Assembly (NCBI GenBank): GCA_029262555.1
Contig: JAJCZE010000009.1
Location: forward strand, 1 to 64,000
Direction of reading: 5' to 3'
DNA length: 64,000 bases
Source: Candidatus Babelota bacterium
GTDB lineage: Bacteria > Babelota > Babeliae > Babelales > Vermiphilaceae
The notes under the pieces are model-generated. The model saw nothing but the letters and a program-made list of their open reading frames with translations, had not been told where the DNA came from and did no database searches. Shown in pieces: positions 42,709 to 52,110 of this stretch; within the stretch, counting starts at the first letter, position 1; each line of letters begins with the position of its first letter. The translations under genes and the position numbers were made by a program.

Positions 42709-45700
42709 ATGTCGCAACATTTTACAAACCTACACGTTCACACAGACTTCTCTCTTTTAGACGGTGCTATCTCTTTAAAGCGCCTCATTCAATTCGGTCA
42801 AGAAAACGAATTCAAAGCCCTTGCTATCTCTGATCATGGTAATATTTTTGGTGCAGTAAAATTCTTCGAACTCTGCAAAAAAGCAAGCATTAAACCAGTG
42901 CTGGGCATGGAAGCATACCTCACTGAAGATGCATCAATTAAAAATGCAGATAATAAGTATTATCATATTGTACTCATCGTCCAGAATAAAATTGGCTATC
43001 GAAATCTGTGTAAGTTAATTGCGTTTTCCTACAAAGAAGGCTTTTATTTTAAGCCCCGTATCGATTACCGCATGCTTGCAAAACACAGCGAAGGATTAAT
43101 CGTCACCTCTGCTTGCTTGGGGGGGCACATTCCAAAGCTTTTAATGAATAATAAAAAAGAGCTTGCTGATGAGCGCATTGATTGGTTTTTAGATACGTTT
43201 GGCCCAAAGCGTTTTTACTTAGAAGTTCAGCCTGAAGATCAAGATGAGCAAAAAGTATTAAATAAACTTCTTTACGGCATAAGCGCAGAACGAAATATTC
43301 CATTGGTAGCTACAGCTGACTCTCATTATGCCACTGCAGAGGATCACGAAGCGCATGAAGTAATGCTTTCTATTCAAACGCATGGCCGCATCGATGATCC
43401 GAATCGATACACCTTTGGTGATTGCAGAGTGCGTCTGCGTAATACGCAAGAGATGCTCGATCTTTTTCCCGAACACCCTTCTGCTATTTGGAACTCTGGC
43501 AAAATCGCCGATATGTGTGACTTTGAATTTGAAACTGACAAGCTGTTTTTTCCCAATTTTGAAATCCCCGAATCCCATACGCCCGAAACGTATTTTCAAG
43601 CAATGTGCCAAAAAGGGCTCGATGATTTAAAAGCCCGTAACGCACTTGATGTTGATAATTTTGATGCATATCAGGCTCGCTTGAATCTTGAAATGGATCT
43701 TATTATTTCTATGGGATTTGTTGGCTACTTTTTGGTAGTAAGTGACTTTATTCAATGGGCGTATCGCGTCGGCATTCCGGTTGGGCCTGGACGAGGATCT
43801 GCAGCAGGATCACTCGTTGCATGGGCACTGCAAATTACCAACATTGATCCACTCAAATACAATCTTCTTTTTGAACGTTTTTTAAATCCAGAACGTGTGA
43901 CGATGCCTGATATCGATATCGATTTTTGCATTGAAGGACGTGATAAAGTAATCAACTACGTACGAGATCATTATGGCCACGATAAAGTATGCCACATTAT
44001 TACGTTTGGTACGATGCTTGCAAAAGGGGTGATTAAAGACGTTGCGCGAACACTGGGCTTTCCGTTTGAAGATGCAAATGCAATTACTAACTTAATACCT
44101 GATCAGCTTAAAATTTCACTTGATGAGGCGATCGATCAAGAGCCACGGCTTAAAGAGCTCATTGAAAGTAACCCCAAAGCGCAAAAACTTTTTACCATTG
44201 CACGCAAACTGGAAGGCTTAACGCGCCATGCTTCAAAACACGCTGCCGGGATCGTAATCTCTCCTGAACCGATTGATGAAGTATTGCCCGTATACGTGCC
44301 GCCAAAAAGTAATGAGTTAGTTGCACAATATGCAATGACCGAACTTGAAAGTATCGGCTTTTTAAAGATCGATTTTCTTGGACTAAAAAACTTAACGTTG
44401 ATTGATCGCGTAGTAAAGCTAATTGAAAAGAATCATGGCACTAAACTTGATATGAATAAAATCCCGCTTGATGATGAAAAAGCGTTCAAGCTTATTTGTG
44501 CGGGAGATACTTCCGGTGTATTCCAGTTGGAAAGTAGCGGGCTAAAAGATGTATTACGCAAACTGCAGCCGGAACAATTTGAAGATATTATTGCAGTAAA
44601 CGCACTCTATCGTCCGGGACCGCTTGGATCTGGCATGGTAGATGATTTTATTGAACGAAGACACGGCCGCCAAAAAATCACCTACCTTTTTAAAGAACTT
44701 GAGCCGGTACTCAAAGAAACATACGGCGTTATTGTCTATCAAGAACAGGTAATGAAAATCTCTTCTACCATTGCGGGCTATACACTCGGCCAAGCGGATA
44801 TTCTCCGGCGAGCAATGGGTAAGAAAAAAGCAGAAGTAATGGCCGAGCAGAAAAAAATCTTTCTTGAAGGATCTGCAAAACAAGGTTTTGATGCGCGCAA
44901 AGCGGGCGAGCTCTTTGACCTTATGGCCTACTTTGCCGGGTATGGTTTTAATAAATCTCACTCTGCTGCCTATGCAATGATCGCATATCAGACCGCATAC
45001 CTGAAAGCAAACTACCTTGCTGAATTCATGGCCTGCCTCATTTCCCTGGAAGCCACTCACGCAGACAAAATGTCCTTCTATTTGCAAGAAGCGAAAAGTT
45101 CTGGCCTCGATATAGCCCCGCCAGACATCAACCACTCTCTCGTCGATTTTTCGGTCTATGAGGGAGGAATTCGATTTGGGCTTCATGGAATCAAGAATGT
45201 AGGGCTCACGGCAATCGAAAGTATTATTGCTGAGCGAGAAAAAAAAGGGGCCTACGAAGATCTCTATGATTTTTGCAAGCGAGTTGATTTGCGCGTCTGC
45301 AATAAACGAGTAATTGAAAACCTTATTTACGCGGGCGCATTCGATACGCTTGCCGGATCACGTGCGCAGCAGCATGCAGAACTTTCCCATATCATCGATA
45401 AAGCAATTGCCTATAAGCGAGATAAAGAAACCGGGCAAATGGGCCTTTTTGCAACGGCACAACAATTAGCAGAGCAAAATGATCCCCATTCGTTTGCACC
45501 ACTCAAAGAGTGGTCTAATCGTGAAACGCTCGAAAAAGAAAAAGAAGTTATTGGGTTTTACTTGAGTGCCCATCCGATGGATACGTATCGAACGCAACTC
45601 GATTGGTTTCAACCGGCTTCATTTGAAGATACACTTGCAGCCGCACAACTCCATCGTGGCGAACAAGAATATGGAGCGACAGTCTGCGGGCTTTTGACCT

Positions 45701-46155
45701 CGCGTAAAGATATCGTTACCAAAAAAGGTGATCGAATGTCTTTCATTCAAATTGAGGACGGCGATAATACCGCAGAAGTGATTCTGTTTCCCAAAACATT
45801 CGCGCAAGTGGAGCAATGGCTTTCCGAGCATCACGTATTTTTAATCCGGGGTGCCGTCGATATTACTGATTCAAGTAAACTCAAGATCAAAGCAGTCCAG
45901 ATGGCTCCTATTGAGCTTGCACTGCAAGAGTGGCCGAAAATTCAACATGCTATCTTAACGCTTCCATCAACGATTGATGAAGCCCTTCTTTCTACTGTTA
46001 AGGAACACCTTCCACCGGGATCGATCCCAACATCCTGCCTTTTTGAAGAAAATGGAAAAAAACTCCGTCTTTCTCTTGCAAAAAGCGTCGCTCTTGAGAG
46101 CGATACGCTCACTGCATTGGGGAAAATGGGAGTTAATTGTAGAGTGGTGCTCTAA
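42709..46155 (+). CDS. dnaE: DNA polymerase III subunit alpha
   Basis: The replicative polymerase. The PHP domain is at the N-terminus (NLHVHTDFSLLDGAI, SDHGNIFG). The catalytic core has GPGRGSAAGSLVAW and PDIDIDFCIEGRD with the metal-binding Asp residues, then FGTMLAKGVIKDVAR. FNKSHSAAYAMIAYQTAYLK is a strong family block. A helix-hairpin-helix region and an OB fold (EYGATVCGLLTSRKDI) close the protein. At 1148 aa it is the DnaE1 type, without the PolC exonuclease. The SD is weak (no GGAG within 12 nt). Confidence 0.97.
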   Translation: MSQHFTNLHVHTDFSLLDGAISLKRLIQFGQENEFKALAISDHGNIFGAVKFFELCKKASIKPVLGMEAYLTEDASIKNADNKYYHIVLIVQNKIGYRNLCKLIAFSYKEGFYFKPRIDYRMLAKHSEGLIVTSACLGGHIPKLLMNNKKELADERIDWFLDTFGPKRFYLEVQPEDQDEQKVLNKLLYGISAERNIPLVATADSHYATAEDHEAHEVMLSIQTHGRIDDPNRYTFGDCRVRLRNTQEMLDLFPEHPSAIWNSGKIADMCDFEFETDKLFFPNFEIPESHTPETYFQAMCQKGLDDLKARNALDVDNFDAYQARLNLEMDLIISMGFVGYFLVVSDFIQWAYRVGIPVGPGRGSAAGSLVAWALQITNIDPLKYNLLFERFLNPERVTMPDIDIDFCIEGRDKVINYVRDHYGHDKVCHIITFGTMLAKGVIKDVARTLGFPFEDANAITNLIPDQLKISLDEAIDQEPRLKELIESNPKAQKLFTIARKLEGLTRHASKHAAGIVISPEPIDEVLPVYVPPKSNELVAQYAMTELESIGFLKIDFLGLKNLTLIDRVVKLIEKNHGTKLDMNKIPLDDEKAFKLICAGDTSGVFQLESSGLKDVLRKLQPEQFEDIIAVNALYRPGPLGSGMVDDFIERRHGRQKITYLFKELEPVLKETYGVIVYQEQVMKISSTIAGYTLGQADILRRAMGKKKAEVMAEQKKIFLEGSAKQGFDARKAGELFDLMAYFAGYGFNKSHSAAYAMIAYQTAYLKANYLAEFMACLISLEATHADKMSFYLQEAKSSGLDIAPPDINHSLVDFSVYEGGIRFGLHGIKNVGLTAIESIIAEREKKGAYEDLYDFCKRVDLRVCNKRVIENLIYAGAFDTLAGSRAQQHAELSHIIDKAIAYKRDKETGQMGLFATAQQLAEQNDPHSFAPLKEWSNRETLEKEKEVIGFYLSAHPMDTYRTQLDWFQPASFEDTLAAAQLHRGEQEYGATVCGLLTSRKDIVTKKGDRMSFIQIEDGDNTAEVILFPKTFAQVEQWLSEHHVFLIRGAVDITDSSKLKIKAVQMAPIELALQEWPKIQHAILTLPSTIDEALLSTVKEHLPPGSIPTSCLFEENGKKLRLSLAKSVALESDTLTALGKMGVNCRVVL

Positions 46156-46183
46156 TTATTGCAGCATTAATCCGCTTTTTTTT

Positions 46184-46809
46184 AACTTTCATTTTTATTT
46201 TGCATTAGTAGCTTTATTGCTCTACAACGCTTTTTGCAATCCTTCATTTTCAACTTCGCCCTTACGCAGGGAGCGTAAATGTATTGCTTGCCCAATACAT
46301 TTAATACAAGGGCACATAAGAGAAGCATCTCTTATGTATCTCTCTACGCTTGAAACGCTTAACCCATTCGCCTACTACCACAATCAGTCACTCATTTTTT
46401 CTTCTGCAAATCGGCTCAGAGAGCTGTCAAGCTAGATCAGACTCGCTTTATTTATAATGGCGCAGGCTTGAGTGTGCAGCGAATGCGAACTATTCAAGCC
46501 TACCCTATTTTGCGTAACATAAAGGTCAAAAGTCATTCGCGATTACATGCCCTCTAAGCCGCACGGGCGGCTTGTAATAAAACATTCTTTAAGCAAAGTT
46601 AGGCGAATGATAGGATCCGTCGAAGTGTAACGGAGATGGATTAAAATGGGGAGCATTTTAATCGCAGAGAGATAAATAAGAGAAACCTCTCTTATTTGCC
46701 CTTTTAGTTGAGGTATTTTGGGCAAGCAAAATACCTCATGCTGCCTGCAAAGGCCAACATGACAATAAAAAACTAAAACCAATCAGTAGAGAAATAAAAT
46801 GAAATTTTA
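46184..46809 (+). mobile_element. Palindromic element, copy C (about 625 bp)
   Basis: An intact-looking copy. Left-arm hairpins are CCCT/AGGG, AAATGTATT/AATACATTT (46277-46302, loop GCTTGCCC) and CATAAGAGA/TCTCTTATG (46315-46336). The right arm has the GAGGTATTTT/AAAATACCTC hairpin. The core contains AGGCTTGAG and TTCAAGCCT. The end is AAAATGAAATTTT. The two arms carry different hairpin-II stems, so they are not simply copied from one another. Confidence 0.85.
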
Positions 46810-46896
46810 AAAACAGCCCCAAACCCTTGCTTTTAAGGCAATCACCCTGCTAACCTTAAAGTAGGATGTATAGAATTATAACAAAAGAGGTATATG

Positions 46897-47517
46897 ATGA
46901 AGCAGTCACTTCGCCTTGGCGCACTTTTTGCGTTGATAACAGTTTGCATGAGTTCATTTGCAGCACAGTCTTTGCAAGATCATCCAGTATGTATTGGGGC
47001 AGACCCTCGAACAAGCTTAAATCCGGTAGAAGCACAACTTCCATCGGCTGCCAAATCATCACCCTTCAGTCTCCCTTCATTAAAAACTCCGCAATCCGTT
47101 TCAAATGCACTGCAAAGATTAGTGCAAGCGTTTAAACTTCTTTCTCCAAAAACATTGACGCTGGTTATTAAAACGCAAAAAGAAAAATACGACGCAAATA
47201 GTAGAGCATTCGCTCAAAATCCAAACTGGAAAAATCGCGCTGCATTAGCTTCAAACGTATTGGCAATTGCAGCAGCAACGACCGTACTCGGCCTTGAAGC
47301 TGGTGCTGTAGCGGGAATGGGATATGGACTTAAAAAGGGTATAGATGCTAGAAAGCGCTCTCAAGCAGCACAAAAGCCAAAACAACAAGTGATGACGACT
47401 CTAGAAGGTTATATTCTTCAAGAACAGCAGCCTGATGATAGTTGGAAAGATATACAAAGTTTAACACCTGACGAAGCTCAACAAATACAGAGAGCACAAC
47501 AAAAAAAGCAGAACTAA
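46897..47517 (+). CDS. Secreted protein with central hydrophobic segment, unknown function
   Basis: The second of two adjacent ATGs has better spacing to GAGG. A signal peptide (KQSLRLGALFALITVCMSSFA) is followed by a Pro/Ser-rich part, a Lys-rich helix (TLVIKTQKEKYDANSRAF), a hydrophobic Ala/Gly segment (LAIAAATTVLGLEAGAVAGM, about 129-148) and a Gln-rich basic tail. The order resembles the duplicated proteins at 40.8-42.0 kb, without clear sequence identity. No family is recognised. A bidirectional terminator follows. Confidence 0.7.
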   Translation: MKQSLRLGALFALITVCMSSFAAQSLQDHPVCIGADPRTSLNPVEAQLPSAAKSSPFSLPSLKTPQSVSNALQRLVQAFKLLSPKTLTLVIKTQKEKYDANSRAFAQNPNWKNRAALASNVLAIAAATTVLGLEAGAVAGMGYGLKKGIDARKRSQAAQKPKQQVMTTLEGYILQEQQPDDSWKDIQSLTPDEAQQIQRAQQKKQN

Positions 47518-47543
47518 AAAACTCCCTATCTGTTTTCTCCCAC

Positions 47544-47575
47544 AATACTGAAGGCCTTTGGGCCTTTCAGTATTA
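47544..47575. terminator. Bidirectional terminator between convergent genes
   Basis: AATACTGAAGGCC, loop TTT, GGGCCTTTCAGTATT lies between the secreted-protein gene (plus) and the TPR gene (minus). Confidence 0.75.
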
Positions 47576-47576
47576 T

Positions 47577-48236
47577 TTATTTCACGTGCGCCATATATTC
47601 CTGTGCATGCGTTGCAAGCCCTTCATCCGCTGCGCGCAACTTAGAAAGTAACTGCGTAATTGCCTGCTCATTACTCGCCGCATGCCATGCATCAATCGCC
47701 TTTTTTGCATGCACAAGTTTGGTATCGGCAAGGACGTCTTGCACCGTAACTAAATAAAAAAGCATTCGTTCATGCAATTGCGCAGTAAAGGTAGAATCTC
47801 CTGCAGTATCATACTGCGTTACCACCTCAATCGCCTGCTTCCATTCATTATTCTGTAATAATGAATCTATGAGCGCAGAAGTATACAGCATTACTTTTGA
47901 ACGAATATGCAGCTGCTGATATAGCTCTATGAGCTGCGCTCTGATTTGCCTATTTTCAGGCTCAATCGTGATAATATGTTCATAGACTGCGGCAGCCTCT
48001 ATCCATCGCTTACGCTCGCGATACAGCTGCGCGGCATTTTGATACTGCTCAACCGCTTTTGGATCGTTAAATGATCTAAGAATATCGCCATAGAGTTGGC
48101 ATGCGAGGGCCGAATCATCAAACGAATGAGAAAGAAGCCGGAATACGCCCAGCGCCCGTTCTTTTTCTCCACGTGCAATGCAATCTGCTAATTTAAACCA
48201 GGCTACGCTATAGGTATCAGAATCAACATGCTTCAT
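47577..48236 (-). CDS. Tetratricopeptide-repeat protein
   Basis: TPR-like helical pairs are visible in SVAWFKLADCIARGEKERAL, QLYGDILRSFNDPKAVEQYQ and AAAVYEHIITIEPENRQIRA. No signal peptide is present, so it is probably cytosolic. TPR domains hold protein complexes together; the partner is unknown. The start is ATG 48236 with AAAGG upstream rather than the earlier in-frame ATG at 48260. Confidence 0.75.
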   Translation of the reverse strand: MKHVDSDTYSVAWFKLADCIARGEKERALGVFRLLSHSFDDSALACQLYGDILRSFNDPKAVEQYQNAAQLYRERKRWIEAAAVYEHIITIEPENRQIRAQLIELYQQLHIRSKVMLYTSALIDSLLQNNEWKQAIEVVTQYDTAGDSTFTAQLHERMLFYLVTVQDVLADTKLVHAKKAIDAWHAASNEQAITQLLSKLRAADEGLATHAQEYMAHVK

Positions 48237-48321
48237 TTGAGTACCTTTGGTAACAATCATACGGATAATTTATCGATTGCATGCACTCTAGCATGAAAAA
48301 AATCTCAGAGACAACGCTTGC

Positions 48322-48642
48322 CTATTGATCGCCGTCAGGTACAGGTATTTGCGCGCTTGCGCTCCGAGTAGGGTGCGCTTTTTGCTGAACAGATCCTAAA
48401 GAGCCACTTCTACTTCTCACTTTTAACTGCCCCTTATGGGCCGCACCCTCTGCAGCAGCATCGCCTAACTCACGCAAAGAACCTTCTGACCCAACTCGCG
48501 GGAGCGATCCAGACGAGTGTCTTTTTAATAATTCTAGCGCCACAACCCTACCGCTACCTTGCGATGCTTCAGCAGCATCTTCTTGCATTCCAAATGATGT
48601 ACTAGAAATACAAAGCACGGTACTTAATATGATTATTTTCAT
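48322..48642 (-). CDS. Small secreted low-complexity protein
   Basis: A short signal peptide (KIIILSTVLCISSTSFG) is followed by about 90 residues rich in Ser, Gly, Ala and Arg with internal similarity (SSGSLPRVGSEGSLRE, RSRSGSLGSV). The Ser-rich RxxS-type motifs could be phosphorylated in a host, which is speculation. No fold is recognised. The ATG at 48642 is preferred; one at 48660 opens the same frame. Confidence 0.55.
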   Translation of the reverse strand: MKIIILSTVLCISSTSFGMQEDAAEASQGSGRVVALELLKRHSSGSLPRVGSEGSLRELGDAAAEGAAHKGQLKVRSRSGSLGSVQQKAHPTRSASAQIPVPDGDQ

Positions 48643-48790
48643 AGTAATCCACTCACTCAAATAGTTTATATGATGACCAATGGATCAACAGTACAAAACT
48701 GTATGAAATAAATGCAATGATTGATCAAGTCAGAAACTGTAAAAGTGTTATAAATGATGCAATTTTCACCATTTAATTTGAATTCTATTA

Positions 48791-48932
48791 CGCTCATCCT
48801 GAGTGATTTTAAGCGCAGCGAAAAATTGTATCGAAGGATACAGCTACTTATTAAATACGCACAAATTAAGAAACTTAAGGTATCCTTCGATACGATTTGC
48901 TCACTTCATTCACAAATCACTCAGGATGAGCG
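48791..48932. repeat. 142-bp palindromic repeat (MITE-like variant)
   Basis: CGCTCATCCTGAGTGATTT at the left matches the complement of AAATCACTCAGGATGAGCG at the right. A second inner pair is ATCGAAGGATAC and GTATCCTTCGAT. It is related in its ATCGAAGG core to the short repeat but has its own ends. It lies in the gene-free stretch 48661-49056, where I see nothing else. Confidence 0.8.
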
Positions 48933-49020
48933 TAAAAATAAAAGCTCGTTTTATACCAAACTAAAAACTTTTTAAATCTCATGATTTGACTAATACGTGA
49001 TAACGTAGCTTTGAAAAGTG

Positions 49021-49056
49021 ACTGGCCTGCCAGTCATTTGTGCCGACACAAATGAC
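49021..49056 (-). terminator. Terminator-like hairpin after tRNA-Phe
   Basis: On the minus strand CCAGTCATTTGTG pairs with CACAAATGACTGG, directly after the tRNA 3' end; GCCAGTCACTTTT follows. The CCA of the tRNA is adjacent to the first base of the stem. Confidence 0.65.
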
Positions 49057-49131
49057 TGGTGCCGGGAGACGGAATCGAACCATCGACACGAAGCTCTTCA
49101 GGCTTCTGCTCTACCACTGAGCTACCCCGGC
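49057..49131 (-). tRNA. tRNA-Phe (anticodon GAA)
   Basis: Minus-strand cloverleaf with acceptor GCCGGGG/TCCCGGC, anticodon stem GAAGC/GCTTC and loop CTGAAGA giving GAA. The CCA is encoded at 49057-49059. It is divergent from pheS, whose product charges it, with about 150 bp between. Confidence 0.95.
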
Positions 49132-49280
49132 GTATACAAATATGTGAATTGGATATGGTGTATGGTACCCCTGTGAGAGTTGTTTGTCAACTAAAAACCC
49201 TTCATTTTCACGCTTATGAGATTGCCAACCACAGCACACTCTGGTACAGTGCAGTAAAACAGTATGACAGGGAAAATTAG

Positions 49281-50306
49281 ATGAAAAACTTAAAAACAAA
49301 AATTTCAACAATCGAGGCACAATGCCTGAGTGAACTGAAAAAAGCTCGCTCGCTTGAAAGCCTTGAATCAGTCCGCGTATCCTACCTTGGCAGAAACGGT
49401 GCACTTACCGATCTTATGAGTACGCTTAAAACCTTATCCTTAGATGACAAGCGCACATTTGGCCCCGCGCTCAATCAACTCAAACAGCGACTCACACTTG
49501 CCTACGAATCTCGCAAATCTGAACTTGAAAAAAAATCGAATACTTCAGATGCACTTTTTGATGTAACGGCATATAAACCACATCAAATGCAGGGAAGTCT
49601 TCATTTATATACACAAATAATTGAGCAACTTTCATCTATCTTTATCTCTATGGGATATACCATTGCTGATGGCCCAGAAATGGAGACTGAATATTATAAT
49701 TTCACCACACTTAATATCCCTGAAGATCACCCTGCACGTGATAGCCATGATACCTTTTGGCTTTCACAACCAGATCGCCTTTTACGCACGCATACTTCAT
49801 CAGTGCAGGCACACGGCATGGAAAAAACGCCTCCTCCACTTGCACTCTTTGCACCCGGCCGCTGCTACCGAAACGAAGCAACTGATGCAACGCATGATTT
49901 CATGTTTACACAAGGCGAAGGTGTATTTATTGATAAAAATGTTTCGATGGCGCAACTTTTGGCCACTGCGCAAACTTTTTTACAACAATTTTTTGGCACA
50001 GAAAAATTGAAAATTCGCGTGCGACCTGGCTACTTTCCGTTTGTTGAACCAGGCGTAGAGATTGATGGTAGTTGCCCATTTTGCGATAAGGGTTGCTCGG
50101 TATGCAAATATACTACATGGATTGAGCTTCTGGGCGCCGGGCTAATACACCCGAATGTATTACGCGTAAATGGCATTGATCCTGATCAATACAATGGCTT
50201 TGCATTTGGATTTGGTATTGAACGGCTTGCGATGATCAAGTATGGCATTACGGATATTCGCCTGTTTCATAGCGCAAATATTCCATTTTTAAAACAATTT
50301 GCATAA
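49281..50306 (+). CDS. pheS: Phenylalanyl-tRNA synthetase alpha subunit
   Basis: A class II synthetase subunit. The N-terminal coiled coil (to about residue 85) binds tRNA. The catalytic part shows ADGPEMETEYYNFTTLNIP, DHPARDSHDTFW, RTHTSSVQAHGM, the motif-2 region CYRNEATDATHDFMFTQGEG (quoted at 20 residues) and motif 3 GFGIERLAMIKYGI. The length of 341 aa is normal. The beta subunit gene pheT, usually next, is not downstream; galU follows instead. Confidence 0.96.
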   Translation: MKNLKTKISTIEAQCLSELKKARSLESLESVRVSYLGRNGALTDLMSTLKTLSLDDKRTFGPALNQLKQRLTLAYESRKSELEKKSNTSDALFDVTAYKPHQMQGSLHLYTQIIEQLSSIFISMGYTIADGPEMETEYYNFTTLNIPEDHPARDSHDTFWLSQPDRLLRTHTSSVQAHGMEKTPPPLALFAPGRCYRNEATDATHDFMFTQGEGVFIDKNVSMAQLLATAQTFLQQFFGTEKLKIRVRPGYFPFVEPGVEIDGSCPFCDKGCSVCKYTTWIELLGAGLIHPNVLRVNGIDPDQYNGFAFGFGIERLAMIKYGITDIRLFHSANIPFLKQFA

Positions 50307-50402
50307 CATATTTTTTACTACATTTTTATACGGTTCATGCTAGAATAGGCCTCGAAAACAGACACTATCCATTGCAAAAAGTCTCAAAAAAAAGGAGATC
50401 GT

Positions 50403-51368
50403 ATGAAGAAAGTATGTTTAAGCCTTCTGCTTTCATGCTTATTTACCGCACCTCTTTTAGCTATAAAATACCCACAAATTGCCGAACACAAAGGAGTTGA
50501 TATGACTGTCAGAAAAGTAGTTATTCCCGCAGCAGGATACGGCACCCGTTTTTTGCCAATTACCAAAGCAATCCCAAAAGAGATGCTCCCTCTGTTAAAT
50601 GAGCCCGCACTTCAAACTATTGTTGATGAATGCAACGATTCGGGACTGCATAATATCAACTTTATTATGAATAAAGACAAACCGGAAATTAGAAAGTTTT
50701 TCACCTCTGACTTTACGTTTCGATCACGGGTGCAAAAAAGTGGCAAAGGATCTTTAATTGAAGGCATTGAAAGCCTTATTTCTCATTGCCAATTTACCTA
50801 CATAAAGCAGCCAGAAATGCTTGGGCTTGGACATGCAATCATGATGGCACAGCCTTATATTGAAAATGAGGCCTTTGGCGTTGTACTGCCAGATATGGTT
50901 GTCTTTGATACACAACCCTGCATGAAGCCGCTCGTTGAGGCTGCACAAAAACATGAAGCCACAGTCATTGCCGTAATGGAAGTGCCAATGGAAGAAATTT
51001 CTTCATATGGATCTATTAAAATTGGTGAACACATTTCAGACAACCTTATGGAAATTACTGACATTATTGAAAAGCCAAAACAGGAAGAAGCATTTTCTAA
51101 TCTTGCCATTTTAGGGCGATACGTTTTTACCCCTGCTATTTTTGATGCAATTGAAGCCACTGCTCCTCATACTACCGGCGAAATCCAACTCACTGATGCG
51201 ATCGCCCTCCTTGCACGCCAAGGACACAAAGTGCTTGCCTATAAAGTAACAGGAAACGTATTTGATCTTGGACGCCCGCAGGGTTGGCTTGCAGCAAATA
51301 TTTTTCTTGGATTGCAATCCAAAGAGTTTGGTGGAGCTGTTCGGGAGCTTTTAAAAGAAATGGTCTAG
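50403..51368 (+). CDS. galU: UTP-glucose-1-phosphate uridylyltransferase with N-terminal signal-peptide extension
   Basis: The catalytic part, from residue 34 (MTVRKVVIPAAGYGTRFLP, TKAIPKEMLPL), is a standard GalU nucleotidyltransferase making UDP-glucose, with later blocks LGLGHAIMMA, VVLPDM and TTGEIQLTDAI. Before it is a 33-residue extension, KKVCLSLLLSCLFTAPLLA, that looks like a signal peptide. Both starts have good Shine-Dalgarno sites: AAAGGAGATCGT-ATG for the long form, and AAAGGAGTTGAT-ATG (50502) for the classical cytosolic form. Two products, exported and cytosolic, are possible. Residues 20-33 are not conserved GalU sequence. Confidence 0.93.
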   Translation: MKKVCLSLLLSCLFTAPLLAIKYPQIAEHKGVDMTVRKVVIPAAGYGTRFLPITKAIPKEMLPLLNEPALQTIVDECNDSGLHNINFIMNKDKPEIRKFFTSDFTFRSRVQKSGKGSLIEGIESLISHCQFTYIKQPEMLGLGHAIMMAQPYIENEAFGVVLPDMVVFDTQPCMKPLVEAAQKHEATVIAVMEVPMEEISSYGSIKIGEHISDNLMEITDIIEKPKQEEAFSNLAILGRYVFTPAIFDAIEATAPHTTGEIQLTDAIALLARQGHKVLAYKVTGNVFDLGRPQGWLAANIFLGLQSKEFGGAVRELLKEMV

Positions 51369-51377
51369 TTTTTTTAA

Positions 51378-52088
51378 AAATTTCATTTTTGATTTTCTAC
51401 CGATTGGTTTTCACATTTAGTTGTCAACGTTGCCCCTTGCGAGGTGCACGAAGATATTACTTGCCTAGTCGGGCCCCTAACCGTTCGCCCTGAGCTTGTC
51501 GAAGGGTTAATAAATTACCTCAGCAAATTTATTGCTCTACAACGCTTCATATAACCTTTTATTCTCAACTTCGCCCTTATGCAGGGAGCACGAAGATATT
51601 GCGTGCCCAATATCTTCGATACAAGGGCACATAAGAGAGGCATCTCTTATGTATCTCTCTACGCTTGAAACGCTTAACCCATTCGCCTACTATCACAATC
51701 AGCCACTCATCTTTTCTTCTGTAAGATCGGCTCAGAGAGCTGTCAAGCTAGATCAGAATCGCACTATTTATAATGGCAGGCTTGAGTGTGCAGCGAATGC
51801 GAACTATTCAAGCCTACCCTATTTTGCGCAACATAAAGGTCAAAAGTCATTCGCGATTACATGCCCTCTGAGCCGTATAGGCGACTTGTAAAAAAACACA
51901 CTTTAAGCAAAGTTAGGCAAATGGGGAGCATTTTAATCGCAGAGAGATAAATAAGAGAAACCTCTCTTATTTGCCTTTTTAGTTGAGGTATTTTGGGCAA
52001 GCAAAATACCTCATGCTGCCTGCAAAGGCCAACATGACAATAAAAAACTAAAACCAATCAGTAGAGCTCAAATTTAGACATAAAATGA
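51378..52088 (+). mobile_element. Palindromic element, copy D, with a nested short repeat
   Basis: The outer left arm begins AAATTTCATTTTTGATT, carries the GCCCCTTGCGAGGTGC and GAAGATATT segments, then breaks off at 51468. A short repeat follows (51481-51506), then a second, complete left arm (CCCTTATGCAGGG, GAAGATATT/AATATCTTC, ATAAGAGA). The core and right arm (GAGGTATTTT hairpin) end near AAAATGAAG at 52088. The right end is more degraded than in C and E. Confidence 0.8.
51481..51506. repeat. Short repeat nested in palindromic element D
   Basis: A perfect copy (ccgttcgccctgagcttgtc then gaaggg) sits at the break point of the first left arm of element D. Confidence 0.85.
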
Positions 52089-52110
52089 AGCCGATTAATG
52101 ATGCAATAAT

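Noticed and set aside
46204-46435. Small open frames inside the palindromic elements (also at 32165-32371, 46543-46782, 51532-51891, 51857-52057)
   Set aside because: They recur only because the elements recur, are opened on either strand, lack ribosome-binding sites and are not conserved as protein between copies.
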